A DNA stretch of 55,264 nt from Pseudomonadota bacterium (lineage in GTDB: Bacteria; Pseudomonadota; Gammaproteobacteria; Steroidobacterales; Steroidobacteraceae): the NCBI GenBank assembly GCA_025357635.1, contig JANXOV010000150.1:1-55264 (forward strand), in the 5' to 3' direction. Position 1 is the first letter of the stretch, and the number at the start of each line of letters is the position of its first letter. The translations under genes and the position numbers were made by a program. Positions 51,716 to 55,264 of the stretch are shown piece after piece. A model generated the notes under the pieces. It was not told the origin of the DNA. It made no database searches and was given only the letters and a program-made list of their open reading frames with translations.

Positions 51716-52953
51716 GATGCCCAATCGCCCGCCGCGCGGCCCTCGGCTCCCCTCGACAGCTCCTGCAGGTACCAGTCGACAAAACGACCGGCATAGGTTT
51801 CCTGCAGTGAATACGGGCCGGGACAATAGAAGCGCGAGTTCACGCCGGCCTGATTCATTTCCACGATCTTTTTATCCTCCGCGCTGGTGGTTCGCCACAG
51901 CCAGGTCAGGCGCCCAACATCGTAGTCCACGCCTTCCACGGCGTCCTGATGGACCAGCCACATGACTTCCATTTCAGTATGGTCAACCGTCCGGGGAATG
52001 AACCGATAGATGACCCCATGATCCGGATAAGCAAGAAAATCGCTGATGGGCCCGATATCAAAGTAGGTCGAGTTGCCGTCAGAGGCCGAAAACGAGCCCA
52101 TCAACCGGGACACCGACCGGCCGTCATCCGTGGCGCTGACCATGCCATCGTGCAGCGCGCTGCGCATGACGGCGACCGATTCGCGTCCCGCACCGGCGGC
52201 GCATCCATAGTGATCGATGTCCGGCACGACGATTCCAAGTGCCGCCGCGCGTGACCGCCCTGCCAGTTCCAATTCTTGATTGTGCTGCGCCGGGCGTGCA
52301 TACACGTGACGCTTGGCAAACTCAGGGTGCGCCGGCGTGCAGTGGTAGCACTCCATGTAGTTTTCCACGGCGAGTTTCCAGTTGGCCTTGATCGAGTACA
52401 TTTCCCGATGTGCAACCTTGGCGCTCGCCCAGCCATGAACTCCGGCCGAACGGGCCAGCGCGTCCGCCGCGCCCGCAAGCTCCAGCGGTTCCTCGGCGAA
52501 CGTGATGAACACCAGTCCTTCCATGATCCGGACGGGGAGTGATTTCAAAGTGAACTCGGCGCGTTGAAACGAATCCGGCATCTGGCGCGCAACCATCAAC
52601 CGGCCGTCCAGATCGTAGCTCCACGCATGATAAGGGCAGGTCAGCCGTCCGGACTGGACTTTCCCGGAACGCCCCGAACAGATCCGCGAACCGCGATGTC
52701 GGCAGACATTGAGCAGGGCGCGAACCTCACCGGACTGGGTTCGAACGATGATGACCGACTCCGCTCCGAGATCGACCAGCCAGTAGTCACCGGCGTTCGG
52801 GATGCTGCTGGCATGGCCTGCGCAAAACCAATGCCGCAGCAGCATGTCCTGCATATCGCGCTGGAAGATGAACGGGTCGGTGTAAAACTCCCGAGCCAGC
52901 GCGCGTCCGGGCTGACGGTCGCGGATGCGCTGCGCTAAATCTCCGGCCATCAT
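51712..52953 (-). CDS. Rieske non-haem iron oxygenase, quaternary-ammonium type
   Basis: A 413-residue oxygenase alpha subunit. The [2Fe-2S] ligands are Cys84, His86, Cys106 and His109 (CRHRG, CPYHAW). The catalytic iron ligands are His204 and His209 in NWKLAVENYMECYHCTPAH, and the bridging position is Glu201 rather than the Asp of aromatic dioxygenases. Glu there is known in carnitine oxygenase CntA; GbcA and choline-type enzymes are other relatives. It should hydroxylate or demethylate an amine. No reductase gene is adjacent. ATGA overlap with the upstream oxidase gene. Confidence 0.88.
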   Translation of the reverse strand: MMAGDLAQRIRDRQPGRALAREFYTDPFIFQRDMQDMLLRHWFCAGHASSIPNAGDYWLVDLGAESVIIVRTQSGEVRALLNVCRHRGSRICSGRSGKVQSGRLTCPYHAWSYDLDGRLMVARQMPDSFQRAEFTLKSLPVRIMEGLVFITFAEEPLELAGAADALARSAGVHGWASAKVAHREMYSIKANWKLAVENYMECYHCTPAHPEFAKRHVYARPAQHNQELELAGRSRAAALGIVVPDIDHYGCAAGAGRESVAVMRSALHDGMVSATDDGRSVSRLMGSFSASDGNSTYFDIGPISDFLAYPDHGVIYRFIPRTVDHTEMEVMWLVHQDAVEGVDYDVGRLTWLWRTTSAEDKKIVEMNQAGVNSRFYCPGPYSLQETYAGRFVDWYLQELSRGAEGRAAGDWAS

Positions 52954-54809
52954 CCGCTAAGCTCGGTCACCGCGCGATGCGCCTGATCGATGGCCACGTG
53001 CGTGTAGGCGTCCCAGCCCGAATCCGAGTTGGCAATGGCGATGCGCCCGACGCGTTTGCGCGCAGTCTTCGCCAGCTTCTGCATCTGGTCCATGTCATCG
53101 TACAGCGGCGTTGGCGTGTAGGCATAACCGTGCGGCCATCGGTTCACGGTGATCGCTGCCACGTCACGGTCGAAGTCGAAGCCTCCGCCCTGCAGCATGG
53201 CCGACAGCTCCAGGCGAATCTGTTTTTCGAAATCCGCGAAACTCATGGAGTACAGCGTGGAGCGTCCCAACCGGTATTGTTCGCGCATGTTCAGTCCCTG
53301 ATTCGGTGCACCGGGCATGTACTCCAGGTGGGCGCAGATGGGCTGGGAAGGATCGGCCGAAAATCGGTAGTCGCCGAGGCTGACCGGAAAGTCCAGATAC
53401 GCATCGAACATGCCGCCGGCATTGGCGATGTAGGCGACTCCCAACTTGTGCCAGGCCTGCCAGTTGCGCAGGATCACGTTCACATACACCAGCGGCGCAC
53501 GCACATTGGAATGCATCGCAGCTTTCTGCGGCGCACTGAGTTCCGGTGCGATGTAGGGCATCATGGCGTGATAGCAGGCGAGCACGCAGTCATGCGCGGC
53601 AGCCCGCACGGACTTGCCGTCTCTCACATACGCCACCTGCACTTCTTTGTCGGCATTGCGAACCTCGACGGCGGTGGAGTTGAGCCGGATGCGAACGGCC
53701 TGATCCTGCAGATCGAGCCGGGAATAGTCGAAGCGCGCGCTGACGATGTCCTCCATCGAATCGCCTGGCGCTATGCCTGGAATCAAGCGCCGCACCAGCA
53801 TGCGCGCGATCGAGGCATTGCCGTCGGGGAAATGATAAATGTAAGGTTCGGGCGTCTCCGCCAGTCCGGCTTTTTCCAGGAAGGCACGCTGTGCCGCCAT
53901 TCCCGGCAGCGACAGCGATTCGCTCGCCGGCACCGCATCGATTCCGACGGCCCACAATCCATGCGTGCGCTTCTGCAGGAACTTGAGCACGTCCTCATCC
54001 GCCTGCCAGTACTGCTTGAGGAAGTCGCGATAACTGGTGTGCTCGAGAATCATGCGCCGCCGCTCAGTCGTGGTGCCGGCGAGCACGTCGCGCTTGGAAC
54101 CGTACATCTCGATGAGTTGCGCACGGGCGCGCTCGTTCAGGGGAAACTGATCGATATAGGCGCGCAGCGATTGAGCATCGCGCGCCTGTTCGTCCCAATC
54201 ACCCCATTGTCCGAAGGGCTGCCGCACCAGCTTGTCCACCCCGAATCCGGCCGTATTGAAGAACACGCCATGGTTCAATCCCCAACGGCTGTAAAATTCC
54301 TGATCAAAAGCGCTCTTGAAGCGGTCGACATCGATGTTCAATTCCGAAAGAAGCGCCTGCGCCACTTTGCTCCAGTGATGCTTGGGCGAATCGATGGACT
54401 GCGTGCCGCCGTAACCCAGGATCATCCGCCCGTCGATCTGGAATTCGTTGCGCTTGGCATGGCCGCCGAAATCATCGTTGGTGTCGAGCACCAGGATGCG
54501 CGCCTTGGGGTTGCGCTTGATGTAGTAGTGCGCGCTGGCCAGACCGCTGATGCCGGCGCCGACCACGATCAGGTCGTAGCGCTCCTCGACCTTGGCGCCG
54601 GAGAGGTCAAAGGGCAGACCGTCGCGCAACCGGTGTGCCGCTTCGAACGACCCGGCGTGGCTGCCACGCAGACCTGCGCGGGAGGGCGGATAGTAGGCGG
54701 CGGCGGGTTCGTCCGCAGCCCCGGCCTTTGCCCAGCCGATGCTGCCGACACCGGTGACCGCCAGCGCGACACCGTTCATGAAGTCTCTGCGGGTAATCGT
54801 GTCTTTCAT
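52950..54809 (-). CDS. Tat-exported FAD amine oxidase, spermidine dehydrogenase-like
   Basis: A 619-residue flavoprotein. The Tat motif TRRDFM (6-11) and a weakly hydrophobic [12 protein letters not shown] precede the FAD-binding [14 protein letters not shown] (about 82-95) and [10 protein letters not shown]. Further sequence ([29 protein letters not shown]) and length match the family of Pseudomonas SpdH, which oxidises spermidine; assignment is from family memory and the adjacent polyamine-binding gene. It should act in the periplasm. ATG 54809 has AGG abutting it within a hairpin; TTG 54845 is an alternative. First gene of the cluster. Confidence 0.8.
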   Translation of the reverse strand: MKDTITRRDFMNGVALAVTGVGSIGWAKAGAADEPAAAYYPPSRAGLRGSHAGSFEAAHRLRDGLPFDLSGAKVEERYDLIVVGAGISGLASAHYYIKRNPKARILVLDTNDDFGGHAKRNEFQIDGRMILGYGGTQSIDSPKHHWSKVAQALLSELNIDVDRFKSAFDQEFYSRWGLNHGVFFNTAGFGVDKLVRQPFGQWGDWDEQARDAQSLRAYIDQFPLNERARAQLIEMYGSKRDVLAGTTTERRRMILEHTSYRDFLKQYWQADEDVLKFLQKRTHGLWAVGIDAVPASESLSLPGMAAQRAFLEKAGLAETPEPYIYHFPDGNASIARMLVRRLIPGIAPGDSMEDIVSARFDYSRLDLQDQAVRIRLNSTAVEVRNADKEVQVAYVRDGKSVRAAAHDCVLACYHAMMPYIAPELSAPQKAAMHSNVRAPLVYVNVILRNWQAWHKLGVAYIANAGGMFDAYLDFPVSLGDYRFSADPSQPICAHLEYMPGAPNQGLNMREQYRLGRSTLYSMSFADFEKQIRLELSAMLQGGGFDFDRDVAAITVNRWPHGYAYTPTPLYDDMDQMQKLAKTARKRVGRIAIANSDSGWDAYTHVAIDQAHRAVTELSG

Positions 54810-54837
54810 CCTTCGATCTTGGCAGCGTTGCCGAAGG
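54810..54837 (-). promoter_or_regulatory. Hairpin abutting the start codon of the FAD oxidase gene
   Basis: CCTTCG (54810-54815) and CGAAGG (54832-54837) are complementary around an inner GGCA/TGCC pair. On the minus-strand transcript the GAAGG immediately before AUG would be paired, possibly limiting initiation. Confidence 0.35.
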
Positions 54838-54907
54838 TTCGTCAAACATCGACCGGACCGATCGAATCGATCAGAATATCGATCTGTTCATCCATGCCGG
54901 CGGTGAC

Positions 54908-55264
54908 ATGCAGGAAATCAGACGCAGCAATGAGCGAGGCTATGCCGATCACGGCTGGCTCAAGTCCTATCACACGTTTTCGTTCGCGGATTACCATGAT
55001 CCGCAGCACGTGCAATTCGGGCCCTTGCGTGTGATCAACGAAGACCGGGTGAGCGCCGGCGCCGGCTTCGGCACGCACGGTCATCGCGACATGGAGATCA
55101 TCAGCTATGTCCTGGATGGCGAGCTGGCGCACAAAGATTCGCTGGGCAACGGTTCGACGATTCGTCCGGGCGACGTTCAGCGCATGAGCGCCGGCACGGG
55201 TGTGCAGCACAGCGAGTTCAATCCGTCCTCAACCCAGCCGGTTCACTTCTTGCAGATCTGGATC
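54908..55264 (+). CDS. Pirin-family cupin protein (3' end beyond window)
   Basis: At least 119 residues, running off the right edge. The frame starts [20 protein letters not shown] and contains the pirin/YhhW signature: [27 protein letters not shown]-like sequence, then [20 protein letters not shown] with the cupin metal-binding His-x-His and Glu residues, and [15 protein letters not shown] with a further His and Glu. Bacterial pirins include quercetinases and regulators of central metabolism. It is divergent from the amine cluster across 98 bp and may share its regulation. Confidence 0.88.
   Translation, partial: MQEIRRSNERGYADHGWLKSYHTFSFADYHDPQHVQFGPLRVINEDRVSAGAGFGTHGHRDMEIISYVLDGELAHKDSLGNGSTIRPGDVQRMSAGTGVQHSEFNPSSTQPVHFLQIWI

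Noticed and set aside
52977-55034. 685-codon rightward open frame opposite the FAD oxidase and overlapping pirin
   Set aside because: The reverse strand carries a clear flavoprotein and the same strand from 54908 a clear pirin in another frame.

Overview
The window is GC-rich (about 60%), tightly packed bacterial chromosome carrying mostly core housekeeping genes in orders typical of Gammaproteobacteria: gyrA-serC-serA-pheA-aroA-cmk-rpsA-ihfB, mtaD-ubiG-mupP-yciK, trpS-scpA-scpB-rluB, smc-zipA-ligA and rimP-nusA-infB-rbfA-truB-rpsO-pnp. SMC/ScpAB instead of MukBEF, ZipA, a Lys/Ala/Pro-rich DksA and a PhaR regulator point to the Xanthomonadales/Nevskiales/Steroidobacterales side of the class rather than to enterics. 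This placement is inferred from gene content, not from any search.

Layout, left to right. 1-517 is accessory-looking DNA with no recognisable gene. It ends at a 46-nt 3' fragment of a tRNA-Asn gene (518-563), which looks like the attachment-site scar of an integrated element lying to the left. Chromosome then resumes: a HerA/YjgR-type ATPase, a DUF2799 lipoprotein, an RhtA-like exporter, rhlE, galU and a ComEA-like helix-hairpin-helix protein. From 6793 to 17040 a leftward superoperon carries ihfB, rpsA, cmk, aroA, pheA, serA, serC and gyrA. Rightward mtaD-ubiG-mupP-yciK (17216-20706) make one overlapping operon. Leftward trpS-scpA-scpB-rluB and yciO follow, then rightward yciB-bolA-PpiC lipoprotein, leftward smc-zipA-ligA, rightward queF, dksA-gluQ and phaR, and the leftward rimP-to-pnp operon (36406-44708).

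The right end (45484-54809) is the most unusual part: six leftward genes, several joined by 4-bp start/stop overlaps. In transcription order they are a Tat-exported FAD oxidase resembling spermidine dehydrogenase, a Rieske oxygenase of the quaternary-ammonium type, a PotF/SpuD-like polyamine-binding lipoprotein without its permease, a TonB-dependent receptor, a phospholipase C/acid phosphatase-like lipoprotein and an orphan methyltransferase-like protein. I read it as a candidate amine or amine-phospholipid scavenging locus. A partial pirin gene runs off the right edge.

Regulatory structure is visible in several gaps: a LexA-like box before the RhtA-like gene, a ComEA-like leader that can pair with its own Shine-Dalgarno sequence, a rimP leader ending in an intrinsic terminator, an RNase III-like hairpin between rpsO and pnp, and three perfect TATAAT promoters with GC-rich discriminators (rimP, dksA, trpS). 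Protein-level oddities are Gln83 in GyrA, a [4Fe-4S]-type cysteine set in TrpRS, a degenerate catalytic motif in the RluB homologue and a Cys-poor DksA zinc finger.
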